From assembly GCF_000967425.1 (NCBI RefSeq), contig NZ_FO082820.1:3131501-3195500 (forward strand): 64,000 nucleotides of DNA. The letters run 5' to 3'. Shown here piece by piece: positions 7,796 to 17,504 of this stretch. The notes beneath the pieces were generated by a model. That model saw only the letters and a program-made list of their open reading frames with translations, was not told the origin of the DNA and ran no database searches. Within the stretch, counting starts at the first letter, position 1. Every line of letters begins with the position of its first letter. Made by a program: the position numbers and the translations under genes. The stretch comes from Pseudorhizobium banfieldiae (GTDB lineage: Bacteria; Pseudomonadota; Alphaproteobacteria; Rhizobiales; Rhizobiaceae).

Positions 7796-10700
7796 CTACT
7801 CCGCTGGAGAGAGAGCGGGGACCTCCTGCATACCGGACCGCCGCAGGGGACGGCGACCCGTGAGGATGCGCACCAGCAGGTAGAAGACCGGCGTCATGAA
7901 GATGCCGAAGAAGGTCACACCGATCATGCCGGAAAACACGGCAATGCCCATTGCCGAACGCATCTCCGCTCCCGCTCCGGTGGAGATCACGAGCGGCACG
8001 ACGCCCATGATGAAGGCCATCGACGTCATCAGGATCGGACGCAGACGCAGGCGACTTGCTTCAACTGCAGCGTCGAACGGAGTGCGCCCTTCAAGCTCCA
8101 GTTCGCGGGCGAACTCGACGATCAGGATTGCGTTCTTCGCCGACAATCCCACCAGCACCACGAGACCGATCTGGGTGAAGATGTTGTTGTCGCCGCCCGT
8201 CAGCCACACGCCTGTCAGTGCCGCCAGGACGCCCATGGGCACGATCATGATGATCGACAGCGGCAGCGTCAGGCTCTCGTACTGCGCCGCGAGCACGAGG
8301 TAGACGAGGAGAAGCGCCAGCGGGAAGACGACGATCGAGGAATTGCCGGCAAGGATCTCCTGGTAGGTGAGATCCGTCCATTCGAAGTCGATCCCCTGCG
8401 GCACCGTCTCCCGGACGATCTTCTCGATCGCTGCCTGCGCCTGCCCCGACGAATAGCCCGGCGCCGGGCCGCCGTTGATGTCAGCCGAGAGGAAGCCGTT
8501 GTAGCGGGTCGTCCGCTCCGGTCCCGTCGTCTCCTCCACCTTAAGGAGCGCCGAAAGCGGGATCATCTCTCCCGAGCGCGAACGCACCTTCAGCTCACCG
8601 ATGTCCTCCGCCTCCGCGCGGAACTTCGCGTCCGCCTGAACCCGAACGCTGTAGGTACGGCCGAAGGCGTTGAAGTCGTTGACATAGAGGGAGCCGAGGT
8701 AGATCTGCAGCGTTTCGAAGACATCTGTCACCGCCACACCCAGCTGTTCGGCCTTTGCTCGGTCCACATCCGCGAAAAGTTGCGGCACGTTGATCTGGAA
8801 GCTTGAGAATATGCCGGCCAGTTCCGGTGTCTGATAGGCCTTAGCAAGCACGGCCTTGGTGGCTTCATCCAGGACTTGGTTGCCATAGCCGGCGCGATCT
8901 TCGATCTGCAACTTAAAGCCGCCCGTCTGGCCAAGCCCGTTGACCGGCGGAGGCGGGAACATGGCGATGAAGGCTTCCTGAATTCCGGCATACTTCTGGT
9001 TCAGCGCCATGGCGATGGCGCCGCCCGAAAGCTCGGGTGTCTTCCGGTTTTCGAAATCATCGAGCGCCGCGAAGACGATGCCCGCATTCGAACCGATGGT
9101 GAAGCCGTTGATGGACAATCCGGGGAAGGCGATGGCATGCGTCACACCCGGCTGCTCCAGCGCGATGTCGCTCATCTTGCGGATGACCTCTTCCGTCCGG
9201 TCGAGCGTGGCGCCATCCGGGAGCTGGGCGAAGCCGATCAGGTACTGCTTGTCCTGTGCCGGCACGAAACCGCCAGGGACTGTCGTGAACACGCTGTAAG
9301 TGGCACCGACCAGCGCCAGATAGACGATCATGACCAGGCTCTTGCGGGACAGCAGTCCGCCAACGGTGCGGCCATAGCCGCTCGACGCGGCGCCGAAGGC
9401 GCGGTTGAAGCCTCGGAAGAACCAGCCGAACAGCCGGTCCATCAAACGCGTCAGCCAGTCCTTCGGCGCATGATGGTCCTTCAGAAGCAGGGCTGCCAGC
9501 GCCGGCGACAGCGTCAGCGAATTGATGGCCGAGATCACGGTCGAGATCGCGATCGTCAGCGCAAACTGCCGGTAGAACTGACCTGACAGGCCGGTAATGA
9601 AGGCGAGCGGAACGAAGACCGCGACGAGCACCAGGGCGATCGCGATGATCGGTCCCGACACTTCCCGCATCGCCCGATAGGTGGCATCGCGGGGCGAGAG
9701 GCCGTTCTCGATGTTTCGCTCGACATTCTCGACAACGACGATCGCGTCGTCGACGACGATGCCGATCGCGAGCACAAGGCCGAAGAGTGTCAGCGCGTTG
9801 ATGGAGAAGCCGAAGGCATACATAACGGCGAAGGTGCCGATGATGGAGACCGGGACAGCGATCAGCGGGATAATCGAGGCGCGCCAGGTCTGCAGGAAGA
9901 GGATGACCACCAGGACAACCAGCGCCACCGCCTCGAGAAGCGTCTCCACCACCTTTTCGATCGACGCGCGAACGAACTTGGTGGTGTCGTAGACGATCTC
10001 GTACTTCACGCCTTCGGGCATTGCGAGCTGCAACTGGTCCATCGTCGCCGTGACGTTGTCGGCAATCTCGATGGCGTTCGAACCCGGTGCCTGCAGGACG
10101 GCGACGGCGACGGCGGGCTGTCCGTCCAGCAGCGAGCGCAGCGTGTAATCGGCAGCTCCCAACTCGATCCGCGCGACGTCGCGCAGCCGGGTAATCTCGC
10201 CATTCTCGCCGCTCTTGACGATGACGGCACCGAACTCTTCCGGCGTTTCGAGACGTCCCTGCGCATTGACGTTCAGTTGGAGGCCGGTTTCGGGAACGCT
10301 AGGCGATGCGCCGATTATGCCTGCCGCCGCCTGGACATTCTGCGCCCGGATGGCATTGCTGATGTCGCTGGCGGCAAGCCCATGCTCCGCCGCCTTCTGC
10401 GGGTCGATCCAGACGCGCATCGAATAGTCGCCGGCCCCAAAGACCTGGACCTGGCCGACGCCCTCGATGCGGGCGAGGCGATCCTTGATGTTGAGGGTCG
10501 CATAGTTGCGGAGATAGGTGATGTCGTAGCCGTTATCCTCCGAGACCAGGTTGACGACCATGATGAAGTCCGGCGAACTCTTCACCGTGGTGAGGCCCAG
10601 TGCCCGCACCTCGGCCGGCAGGCGCGGTTCGGCCTGCGCCACCCGGTTCTGGACAAGCTGCTGGGCCTTGTCCGGATCAGTGCCGAGCTTGAATGTCACG

Positions 10701-10978
10701 GTAACGGTGAGGACACCATCCGACGTCGCCTGGCTGGACATGTAGAGCATGTCCTCGACGCCGTTGATCTGCTCTTCGAGAGGTGTTGCGACCGTCTCGG
10801 CAATGACCGTAGGGTTGGCGCCGGGATAAGTGGCCCGCACGACGATGGATGGCGGCACGACCTCCGGGTACTCCGAGATCGGCAGGGCGCGCAGGCCGAT
10901 CAGGCCCGCCACCACGATCAGGATTGACAGGACGGCCGCGAAGACGGGGCGATCCACAAAAAATCTGGAAATATTCAT
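7796..10978 (-). CDS. RND efflux transporter permease, HAE1 family
   Basis: 1060-aa inner-membrane drug/proton antiporter subunit of the AcrB/MexB type. The ATG at 10978 gives the typical N-terminus MNISRFFVDRPVFAAVLS. Proton-relay residues are present: the Asp-Asp pair in GIVVDDAIVVVENVERN (TM4) and the Lys in VGLSAKNAILIVEFA (TM10). The porter-domain motif GGFVPAQDKQYLIGFAQLP is also seen. It is the last gene of an operon after the membrane fusion protein (113-bp gap with a small hairpin). No outer-membrane channel gene lies nearby, so it probably uses a TolC-like protein encoded elsewhere. Substrates are unknown. Confidence 0.95.
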   Translation of the reverse strand: MNISRFFVDRPVFAAVLSILIVVAGLIGLRALPISEYPEVVPPSIVVRATYPGANPTVIAETVATPLEEQINGVEDMLYMSSQATSDGVLTVTVTFKLGTDPDKAQQLVQNRVAQAEPRLPAEVRALGLTTVKSSPDFIMVVNLVSEDNGYDITYLRNYATLNIKDRLARIEGVGQVQVFGAGDYSMRVWIDPQKAAEHGLAASDISNAIRAQNVQAAAGIIGASPSVPETGLQLNVNAQGRLETPEEFGAVIVKSGENGEITRLRDVARIELGAADYTLRSLLDGQPAVAVAVLQAPGSNAIEIADNVTATMDQLQLAMPEGVKYEIVYDTTKFVRASIEKVVETLLEAVALVVLVVILFLQTWRASIIPLIAVPVSIIGTFAVMYAFGFSINALTLFGLVLAIGIVVDDAIVVVENVERNIENGLSPRDATYRAMREVSGPIIAIALVLVAVFVPLAFITGLSGQFYRQFALTIAISTVISAINSLTLSPALAALLLKDHHAPKDWLTRLMDRLFGWFFRGFNRAFGAASSGYGRTVGGLLSRKSLVMIVYLALVGATYSVFTTVPGGFVPAQDKQYLIGFAQLPDGATLDRTEEVIRKMSDIALEQPGVTHAIAFPGLSINGFTIGSNAGIVFAALDDFENRKTPELSGGAIAMALNQKYAGIQEAFIAMFPPPPVNGLGQTGGFKLQIEDRAGYGNQVLDEATKAVLAKAYQTPELAGIFSSFQINVPQLFADVDRAKAEQLGVAVTDVFETLQIYLGSLYVNDFNAFGRTYSVRVQADAKFRAEAEDIGELKVRSRSGEMIPLSALLKVEETTGPERTTRYNGFLSADINGGPAPGYSSGQAQAAIEKIVRETVPQGIDFEWTDLTYQEILAGNSSIVVFPLALLLVYLVLAAQYESLTLPLSIIMIVPMGVLAALTGVWLTGGDNNIFTQIGLVVLVGLSAKNAILIVEFARELELEGRTPFDAAVEASRLRLRPILMTSMAFIMGVVPLVISTGAGAEMRSAMGIAVFSGMIGVTFFGIFMTPVFYLLVRILTGRRPLRRSGMQEVPALSPAE

Positions 10979-11028
10979 GTCGGTACCCTCTCTCCAGGGC
11001 TGATAACAAGGCATGGGAAAGCCGTGCC

Positions 11029-11047
11029 CGCGACAGGAAGTGTCGCG
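11029..11047. repeat. Small hairpin between fusion protein and RND permease genes
   Basis: CGCGACA / TGTCGCG, 7-bp perfect stem with a 5-base loop, in the 113-bp gap of the efflux operon. It might modulate read-through into the permease gene. Confidence 0.45.
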
Positions 11048-11091
11048 AGCATCAGGTGCGTTTCAGGTTCAGAGTGCGGCGTTCGCCGGCT

Positions 11092-12282
11092 TTATTTTTT
11101 GGCGACTTCCGCTGCAGTCTGCGGTTCGACGACCGCGCCCGGACGAATGCGCTGCAGGCCATTGACGACCACCCGGTCGCCCGGCTGCAGGCCGCTTTCC
11201 ACGATTCTCTCACCCTCGACTGCAGCACCGAGCTTGATCTGGCGGTAGGCGACCGTATTGGCCTGATCCACGACGAAGACGAACTTCTTGTCCTGGTCAG
11301 ACCCTACCGCCGTCTCGCTGACGAGCAGGTGCTCCTTCTCCTTTGGCTGGCCGAGGCGGACCCGCACGAACTGGCCCGGTATCAACCGACCGTCCGGATT
11401 GTCGAAGATCGCCCGCAGGCGGATCGTGCCGCTTGTGGCGCTCACCTCGTTGTCGATTAGTTGCAGCCTTCCGCGAACCGCTTCCTCGCCGCCAAGCGTC
11501 TGGATCTCCACCGGGACCTGTTCGAGCGCACGAACGCCGCCTTGCGACGGCAATTCGGCCAGTATCCGGGCAACGATATCCTCGCCGGCGTCGAAACTTG
11601 CATAGATCGGATCGACGGAGACGAGCGTCGTCAGAACCTGGGCAGCATCTCCGGCACCGACGAGGTTGCCTTCGGTTATCTCTAGCCTACCGACTCGACC
11701 CGAAATTGGCGCCTTGATCTCGGTATAGCCGAGGTTGATCTGTGCGAGTTCGAGAGCCGCTTCCGCGGAGCGCAGGCTCGCCGCGGCTTCCCGTTCCGCA
11801 CCATGCCGCTGGGCGAGTTCGCTCTGAGAGATCGTTTTCTTCTCAAGCAGGGTCTTGCCCCGCTGCAGTTCCGTAGCCGCAAGGTCAAGACGGGCCTTCG
11901 CGGAGGCAACCTGCCCTTCCGCCTGCGCCACGGCCGCGGCATAGGGAGCAGGATCGATGGTGATCAACCGGTCCCCGGCGGAGACCAATCCACCCTCCCG
12001 AAAATGGACCGCCTGAATGGTTCCCGCCACCCGTGGCCGCAGCTGGACGCGGTCCACAGCTTCGAGCCGGCCGGAGAATTCCTGCCAGGTGGTGATGCTG
12101 CGCGGCTCCACGGCAGCCACCGTCACCGGGATAGCGGGCGCTGGTGCTGCCTCGGCCTGGGTCGCCTCGGCATCACGTGCAAAATCGAAACCGTCAAAAT
12201 CGAAATGGACCGCAGCTCCTGACAACGAGACGGCCAGTATCGCTCCGGCGCCCGCGAGGGCCCAGCTTAGCTTCTTCGTCAT
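11092..12282 (-). CDS. RND periplasmic adaptor (membrane fusion protein)
   Basis: 396-aa HlyD/AcrA-family adaptor linking the RND pump to the outer-membrane channel. The ATG at 12282 opens an N-terminal signal/anchor (MTKKLSWALAGAGAILAVSLSG). Then come the lipoyl half-motif (VQLRPRVAGTIQAVHFREGG), the alpha-helical hairpin (about residues 105-170), the second lipoyl half (EIKAPISGRVGRLEITEGN) and the beta-barrel and membrane-proximal domains ending in GDRVVVNGLQRIRPGAVVEP. It lies between the alpha/beta-hydrolase-like gene and the pump gene on the same strand. Confidence 0.94.
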   Translation of the reverse strand: MTKKLSWALAGAGAILAVSLSGAAVHFDFDGFDFARDAEATQAEAAPAPAIPVTVAAVEPRSITTWQEFSGRLEAVDRVQLRPRVAGTIQAVHFREGGLVSAGDRLITIDPAPYAAAVAQAEGQVASAKARLDLAATELQRGKTLLEKKTISQSELAQRHGAEREAAASLRSAEAALELAQINLGYTEIKAPISGRVGRLEITEGNLVGAGDAAQVLTTLVSVDPIYASFDAGEDIVARILAELPSQGGVRALEQVPVEIQTLGGEEAVRGRLQLIDNEVSATSGTIRLRAIFDNPDGRLIPGQFVRVRLGQPKEKEHLLVSETAVGSDQDKKFVFVVDQANTVAYRQIKLGAAVEGERIVESGLQPGDRVVVNGLQRIRPGAVVEPQTAAEVAKK

Positions 12283-12336
12283 ATCAATCTCCTTGCGGCC
12301 CCCTGAGGCGGGCCGCCACCTTCTCAAATCAAGCCG

Positions 12337-13134
12337 TTACCGACGCAACTCCTGAACGAAAAGACGAAACTGGGCGCTCAATTCCGACAGCCACGCCCCG
12401 TCCTCCTCGTTATAAATTCCCGACCAGCCGCTTCCCGCAGGAAAGACATGCCGGCGCACTTTCACACCTGCTTCGGACAGACGGTCGGCGTATCCGAGCG
12501 TCTCGTCCCTCAGCGGATCGTCCTCCGCCGTCACCACCAGCGCAGGCGCAACGGCGGCCAAGCGCGAACACATGCAAGGCGCGGCATAAGGATGCGTGAA
12601 CCCGCAAAATCCGCCGAGATAATGCATCCAGCCATCGGACCAGCGCTCCCGCATGCCGATCGCATCCGCCCTGCGGATCGACACCGAACTCATCGTCGGG
12701 TCGATCAGCGGCGACAGGAGCACCTGCCCTGCAAGGACTCCCGGCATCTGGTCCCGAGCCTTGAGAGCAATGCCTGCCGCCACATTTCCACCGGCCTCCT
12801 CGCCTGCAATCAGAATCGGAGACCGGGCACTGCCCAGTTTGCGTCGCCGTGCGGCTAGGCTGCGCAACGCTGCAAGACCGCATTCGACGGCGCCGGGAAA
12901 CATGTTCTGCGAGATGCTTCCGTAGTCCGCCTCGACAACAATCGCGCCGCCATTGGCAAGCGCTCTGGCGATGGGCGTTTCACGTTCGGCAGTCCCTTCC
13001 TGCTGGAAAGCACCGCCGCGCAGGTATAGGACGAGCGGGGGAGCCTTTACCTTTACCGGTGGCTCATAGAAACGCACCGGCATGGTTGTTGCGGCCGGCA
13101 AACCCAACTCGACCTGTTCCCATCGCATCTCCAT
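12337..13134 (-). CDS. Alpha/beta-hydrolase fold protein lacking catalytic Ser and His
   Basis: 265 aa, related to the hormone-sensitive-lipase/acetyl-esterase family, but with the active site altered. The oxyanion HGG motif reads RGG (LYLRGGAF, about residue 39). The nucleophile elbow GDSAGG reads GEEAGG, so Ser is Glu113. The Asp of the triad seems kept (EDDPLRDE), but the usual HGF is replaced by SGWSG. It is therefore probably not an esterase and may bind a ligand or a partner. The ATG at 13134 is preferred because GAGG stands five bases upstream; a GTG at 13188 has no spaced RBS. It is the first gene of the efflux operon, 54 bp before the adaptor gene. Confidence 0.82.
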   Translation of the reverse strand: MEMRWEQVELGLPAATTMPVRFYEPPVKVKAPPLVLYLRGGAFQQEGTAERETPIARALANGGAIVVEADYGSISQNMFPGAVECGLAALRSLAARRRKLGSARSPILIAGEEAGGNVAAGIALKARDQMPGVLAGQVLLSPLIDPTMSSVSIRRADAIGMRERWSDGWMHYLGGFCGFTHPYAAPCMCSRLAAVAPALVVTAEDDPLRDETLGYADRLSEAGVKVRRHVFPAGSGWSGIYNEEDGAWLSELSAQFRLFVQELRR

Positions 13135-13284
13135 CGAAACCTCTGCCTGCTCTTTACTCAAGGCAGCTTCTTGTTTCCCTGATGCCACCTGATATTATTG
13201 TTCAGTGGAAACCGCACAAGTTTCCCGTTCGTACTTCACTATCCACTATATCGGGACAATGTTGCCTCGCAACGAGATCGTGCC
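13135..13284. promoter_or_regulatory. Divergent promoter region, LysR gene and efflux operon
   Basis: 150 bp between divergent starts, locally AT-rich around 13190-13260 (TGATATTATTG, CACTATCCACTATATC). LysR-type regulators usually bind such gaps through T-N11-A boxes, but no single box stands out. Promoters for both directions are expected here. Confidence 0.5.
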
Positions 13285-14274
13285 ATGGATCAACTTTCTG
13301 CTATGCGTGCCTTCGTTCGTGTCGTCGAAACCGGGAACTTCACCCGCGCCGCCCGCTCGCTCGACATGTCCAAGACAACCGTGACCAACATGGTGCAGAA
13401 CCTGGAGGGACACCTCAAGGCAAAGCTCCTGAACCGCACCACCCGTCAGGTCGCCGTGACGACGGAGGGTGCGCTATATTACGAGCGCGCGGCCCAGTTC
13501 CTGGCCGACCTCGACGAACTGGACGGTAGCATTTCCTCCTCCCAGGCACAGCCATCCGGCCGACTTCGCGTGGAAATGGCCGGGGCCTTTGCCGACCTGA
13601 TTGTCATTCCATCGCTGTGCGACTTCTACTGCAGGTATCCGCAGATCTCGCTCGATATCGGGGTTGGCGACCGGCTCGTGGACTACATCGCCGAAAATGT
13701 CGACTGCGCATTGAGGGCAGGCACGCCGACCGACCAGTCGCTGATCGCCCGCAAGGTTGGCGAGATGAGCCTCAAGACCTATGCGTCTCCCGGCTTCATC
13801 GAGATGTTCGGCATGCCGGAACATCCGAGGGATCTCGAAGCGCGCTTCTTCTCCGTCGGATATCTCAACGCCCAGGCCGGAAAGGTTCTGCCGATGGAGT
13901 TCCGGCGGGGGGAAGAGACCCTGGAGATCACGCCCCGCTATGCGGTCTCGGTCAACGACAGCCGCAGCTACGTCGCCGCCGCTCTGTCCGGCATGGGCGT
14001 GGTACAGGCGCCGCAATTCATGGTTCGGGAGGCCGTGGAACGGGGCGAACTGGTGGAGGTCATGACGGAATGGCAGCGAGATTCGATGCCGCTCTACATC
14101 GTCTATCCTCGCACCCGGCACCTCGGCAACCGCGTCCGCGTCTTCGTCGATTGGCTGGTCAGGCTCCTGAAGGAAACCAGCGCCAGCGACGCCCCACCGC
14201 CTCGCGCGATTTCCGCCGGGAAGAAGCAGAAGGTCACCGCGGCCCCCACTCCAGTCGTTGTCGCGGCCGAATAA
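13285..14274 (+). CDS. LysR family transcriptional regulator
   Basis: 329 aa. The N-terminal winged HTH (MDQLSAMRAFVRVVETGNFT, then TKTTVTNMVQNLEGHLKAKLLNR-like helices) is followed by the substrate-binding co-inducer domain from about residue 90 to 300. The C-terminus carries an Ala/Pro/Lys-rich tail. The start at 13285 matches the normal LysR N-terminus. It is divergent from the hydrolase-like/RND operon and so is its probable regulator. The inducer is unknown. Confidence 0.92.
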   Translation: MDQLSAMRAFVRVVETGNFTRAARSLDMSKTTVTNMVQNLEGHLKAKLLNRTTRQVAVTTEGALYYERAAQFLADLDELDGSISSSQAQPSGRLRVEMAGAFADLIVIPSLCDFYCRYPQISLDIGVGDRLVDYIAENVDCALRAGTPTDQSLIARKVGEMSLKTYASPGFIEMFGMPEHPRDLEARFFSVGYLNAQAGKVLPMEFRRGEETLEITPRYAVSVNDSRSYVAAALSGMGVVQAPQFMVREAVERGELVEVMTEWQRDSMPLYIVYPRTRHLGNRVRVFVDWLVRLLKETSASDAPPPRAISAGKKQKVTAAPTPVVVAAE

Positions 14275-14662
14275 CGAACTCGGCGCAACGGCATTGACTG
14301 CCGATGCGCCAAGATCACAAGCAGCTTGGGCCGGATTTGAAGGAAACTCTAATACATTCCATCCACCAGTCCCTTGTAGCTTCGATCGGCCGCACAACAG
14401 CCTGCGGACGGCAGGGCAACTGCGTCGGCGTTGGGGTTAAAGCCTAACCTGCAAGTCACGCGACAACACCCCGAAGAGGACGATGGGCGGGGTGGCGGGG
14501 AGAAAGACGCAAAATCAGCCAGTGCCGCTGCAACGCCCCGCAATTCGGCCAGGCCCTTGAGGCGGCAAATAGCCGGTAGCCAGGCTGCGCCCCAGGCTCC
14601 AAGTCGTCCAGGATGTCCCCAGATGCTCATCCTCGTGGAAGAAACAGGGAATGCCCTGCGTC
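14275..14662. other. 388-bp gap between convergent genes
   Basis: No convincing gene on either strand: short frames here are low-complexity and lack ribosome binding sites. A small hairpin (CCTGC-GGACG-GCAGG, 14401-14415) lies 127 bp after the LysR gene and might contribute to termination. The rest shows no repeat or feature that I can name. Confidence 0.5.
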
Positions 14663-15592
14663 TCACGCTTCACGTCGCGTAGTTGGGCTGCCACGTACCG
14701 CGAGATAGACGGCATAGAGGCTCTTGCTGGCGGTGATGAAGAGGCGATTCCGGCGCGGCCCGCCGAAGGCGACATTCGCCACGGTCTCCGGCACGAGAAT
14801 CTTTCCGAGCAGGTCGCCTTCGGAAGAGAAGCAGTGAACTCCGTCGCCCGCGCTCGTCCAGACATTGCCCTGGACATCGACGCGGAACCCGTCTGGCAAA
14901 CCCTTGTCGATCTCACAAAAGACGCGTTCGTGGGAGAGCCCCCCCTTATCGTCGACATCGAACGCCCTGATATGTCGAGGTGCGTTCGGGTCGTGGCTTG
15001 AGGCGGAATCGGCGACGTAGAGTATCCTCTCGTCCGGAGAGAATGCGAGCCCGTTCGGCTGGCCAAAGTCTGTCACGACCGCAGTCAGTTCGCCGCTCTT
15101 CGGGTCCAGCCGGTAGACATTGCGGGTGGCCTGCTCTGGCTCCGCCTGAAAGCCTTCATAGTCGGAGAGAATGCCGTAGGTGGGATCGGTGAACCAGATC
15201 GTATCATCGGAACGCACGACAACGTCGTTGGGCGAGTTCAGCCGACGACCACCGTACCGGTCGGCAAGGACGGTCAAGGATCCGTCGATCTCCGTGCGGG
15301 TCACCCGACGCCCACCATGCTCGCAGGAAACCAGCCGGCCCTGCCGGTCACGGGTATTGCCGTTGACGAAATTGGAGGGCGCTCTGAAGACGGAAACGCC
15401 GCCCTCCTCCACCCATCGCAGCATCCTCTGATTGGGGATATCGCTGAAGATGAGGCACTGCAGGTCCGCAAACCACACAGGTCCTTCCGCCCACCTGCAA
15501 CCGGAGTAAAGCTGATCCAGATCAGAGCTTCCAACTATCAGCTGGCGGAAGCGCTCGTCATGGATTTCGTAGATCGACTCTGGCTTTCCCAT
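14663..15592 (-). CDS. SMP-30/gluconolactonase family sugar lactonase
   Basis: 309-aa six-bladed beta-propeller, predicted cytosolic. Metal-site motifs of the family are present: the Glu in RWAEGPVWF, the Asn in LNSPNDVVVR and GQPNGLAFSPD, and the Asp in ILYVADSA. Such enzymes hydrolyse sugar 1,4- or 1,5-lactones made by aldose dehydrogenases. It is the last gene of a CUT2-type sugar ABC operon (29 bp after the second permease), so its substrate is probably the lactone of the imported sugar. The ATG at 15592 begins MGKPESIYEI; a much longer open frame continuing upstream is antisense/out-of-frame to the permease and is not coding. Confidence 0.9.
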   Translation of the reverse strand: MGKPESIYEIHDERFRQLIVGSSDLDQLYSGCRWAEGPVWFADLQCLIFSDIPNQRMLRWVEEGGVSVFRAPSNFVNGNTRDRQGRLVSCEHGGRRVTRTEIDGSLTVLADRYGGRRLNSPNDVVVRSDDTIWFTDPTYGILSDYEGFQAEPEQATRNVYRLDPKSGELTAVVTDFGQPNGLAFSPDERILYVADSASSHDPNAPRHIRAFDVDDKGGLSHERVFCEIDKGLPDGFRVDVQGNVWTSAGDGVHCFSSEGDLLGKILVPETVANVAFGGPRRNRLFITASKSLYAVYLAVRGSPTTRREA

Positions 15593-15621
15593 GCGTATCG
15601 TCCGTTGGTTTGATGAAGCAG

Positions 15622-16566
15622 TTACCGCGCCGCCGGCTTGCCGCCTGCGGCGAGTATCACGCCGATGATGATGAGTCCTGTGAGGATGAGGCGGACGCCG
15701 GCCCCGAAGCCGTATGTGTTGAGCATCGACACCACCAGAAACATGAAGAGAGAGGCTCCCCAGATCCCCGGCACGTTCGAATTGCCTCCAGCGACTGCCG
15801 TGCCACCGATGACCACGACAGCAATGGACATCAGCAGATACTCGGCACCCATGTTGAGGGCGGCCCCTCCCGAAAAACTGGCCAGCAGGTATCCGCACAG
15901 CGAGGCGAGAACGGCGCAAAGGACATAGGTGACGAAGCGCGTGCCATCGACGGGAATGCCGGCCATCCTCGCTGCGAACGGGCTCTGCCCGATCGCCGAA
16001 ATCCAGCGGCCGTAAATCGTCTTCTCCAGCAGAACCCAGGCGATGACCGACAGCGCTGCTGCAACGATCGCCACGTTTGGAACACCGAGCGTGTACGAGG
16101 TGCTGAAATCCGCCAGCGCCTCCGGAGGCTTGATGCGCAAACCGCGATTGGTCCAGATTGCAGAAGACTGCACGATGAAACTCATCGACAGCGTGGCAAT
16201 GATCGGCGGGATCCGCAGCAGCTTGATGAGGGCAAAATTGGCGACGCCGATCGTAACGCCGATGGCTACCGCCAGGATCAGGCCAAGCAGGATCATGCTG
16301 TCCTGGACGTCCATGACCTTGAGAGCGACGGTGCCGGACAGGGTCATGGTCGCGGGAACCGAAAGGTCGATGTTGCCAGGCCCGAGCGTGATCACGAACA
16401 TCTGGCCGATCCCGACCACGATCGAAAACGCGGCAAAGGTCAGCGCGGCCTGCGTCAGGCCCAGCGAGCTCGAGCCGCCCGTGAACAGGACCGTAACGAC
16501 CCAAACGACGACAGTCGCAGCAAAAGACCAGATCCACGGCTTGCCGGAGAGGCTGTTCATGATCAC
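15622..16566 (-). CDS. Sugar ABC transporter permease (second)
   Basis: 314-aa CUT2 (RbsC-like) inner-membrane permease with about 9-10 spans. The family motif VVIGGTAVAGGNSNVPG near residue 260 is the ribose-permease equivalent of the cytoplasmic coupling loop. The start is taken at the GTG at 16566, which overlaps the upstream stop as GTGA; an ATG two codons later (16560) is also possible. It forms a heterodimer with the preceding permease. The sugar is not identifiable from sequence. Confidence 0.9.
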   Translation of the reverse strand: MIMNSLSGKPWIWSFAATVVVWVVTVLFTGGSSSLGLTQAALTFAAFSIVVGIGQMFVITLGPGNIDLSVPATMTLSGTVALKVMDVQDSMILLGLILAVAIGVTIGVANFALIKLLRIPPIIATLSMSFIVQSSAIWTNRGLRIKPPEALADFSTSYTLGVPNVAIVAAALSVIAWVLLEKTIYGRWISAIGQSPFAARMAGIPVDGTRFVTYVLCAVLASLCGYLLASFSGGAALNMGAEYLLMSIAVVVIGGTAVAGGNSNVPGIWGASLFMFLVVSMLNTYGFGAGVRLILTGLIIIGVILAAGGKPAAR

Positions 16567-17504
16567 CGCACCTTCTCCCGCTTTTCCATCCGGTTCAATG
16601 CAAGCCTCATCGCCAGCACGATGATGAGGATCGCTCCCTGCGCGCCGATCTGCCAGTCAGGAGAAATGCGCATGAACGACAGGAAGGATCCGGCAAGCGT
16701 CAGCGTCAGGGCCCCGATTACCGCGCCTACCGGGGATACCCGCCCGCCAACAAATTCGCCGCCGCCCAGGATTACCCCGGCGATGGACAGCAGCGTATAG
16801 CGAAGCGCAATGTTCGCGTCGGCGGACGTGGTGAGCCCCACGAGCGCAATCCCCGCCAGCACGGCGAAGAAGCCCGCAAGCGCATAGGCTCCCGCGCGGA
16901 TGCCGATGACCGACCACCCCGCCCTTTCCACCGAGCGCATGTTGCCGCCAACGCCCCGGATCAACACGCCGAATGTGGAGCGCATGACGAGGATATGCGT
17001 TAGCGCGGCAATCACGACACTGGCGACAATGGCCATAGGAACGTATGGCGGCTTCGCGGTCATGAGCGCCCGAGCCCAGTCCGGCGCCGCGCCTCCCGGT
17101 GATGGCAGCATGAGCACGGCCAGACCTGCCCAGACGAAGCTCATCCCCAGCGTCACCACGATCGAAGGTAGCTGCCGCAGGTGGATGATCACACCGAGCG
17201 CGGCGTAAACAGCAATGGCACCGGCCAGGATCAATATCCCGATAGCGGGTGAGGCCTGCAGGAATGTTGCGGTTACGCAGGCGCAGAAGCTGACGAACGC
17301 GCCCATGGAAAGGTCAAGGTCGTTGACCGCCATGACGAGCATCTGAGCCACGGTCGCGAGCGCGATAGGGACTGCCAGGTTGAACAGGAGGTTCAGACCC
17401 GTGTAGCTCATGGCCCTAGGCTGCATGTAGAAGACCGCGGCAAGCAGCACGGCCAGCGAGACTGCCGGCAGAATCGTTCTTATGGCACCCGAAGAGAGCT
17501 TCAT
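16563..17504 (-). CDS. Sugar ABC transporter permease (first)
   Basis: 313-aa CUT2 permease with an N-terminal span ([17 protein letters not shown]), about 9 further spans and the coupling-loop motif [18 protein letters not shown]. It overlaps the ATPase gene upstream by 4 bp and the second permease downstream by 4 bp, so translation is probably coupled. Part of the operon binding protein, ATPase, permease, permease, SMP-30 lactonase. Confidence 0.9.
   Translation of the reverse strand: MKLSSGAIRTILPAVSLAVLLAAVFYMQPRAMSYTGLNLLFNLAVPIALATVAQMLVMAVNDLDLSMGAFVSFCACVTATFLQASPAIGILILAGAIAVYAALGVIIHLRQLPSIVVTLGMSFVWAGLAVLMLPSPGGAAPDWARALMTAKPPYVPMAIVASVVIAALTHILVMRSTFGVLIRGVGGNMRSVERAGWSVIGIRAGAYALAGFFAVLAGIALVGLTTSADANIALRYTLLSIAGVILGGGEFVGGRVSPVGAVIGALTLTLAGSFLSFMRISPDWQIGAQGAILIIVLAMRLALNRMEKREKVR

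Noticed and set aside
14349..14666. Possible small gene in the LysR/SMP-30 gap
   Set aside because: No ribosome site, Ser/Pro/Arg-rich product without motif, runs across the end of the lactonase gene.
14663..16537. Apparent fusion of a long N-terminal region to the SMP-30 lactonase
   Set aside because: The first about 315 residues read the permease gene out of frame; the lactonase has its own start at 15592.
15610..16800. Long plus-strand open frame antisense to the sugar permeases
   Set aside because: His/Arg/Asp-rich with no domain; lies opposite two clear permease genes with coupled starts. It is a high-GC shadow.
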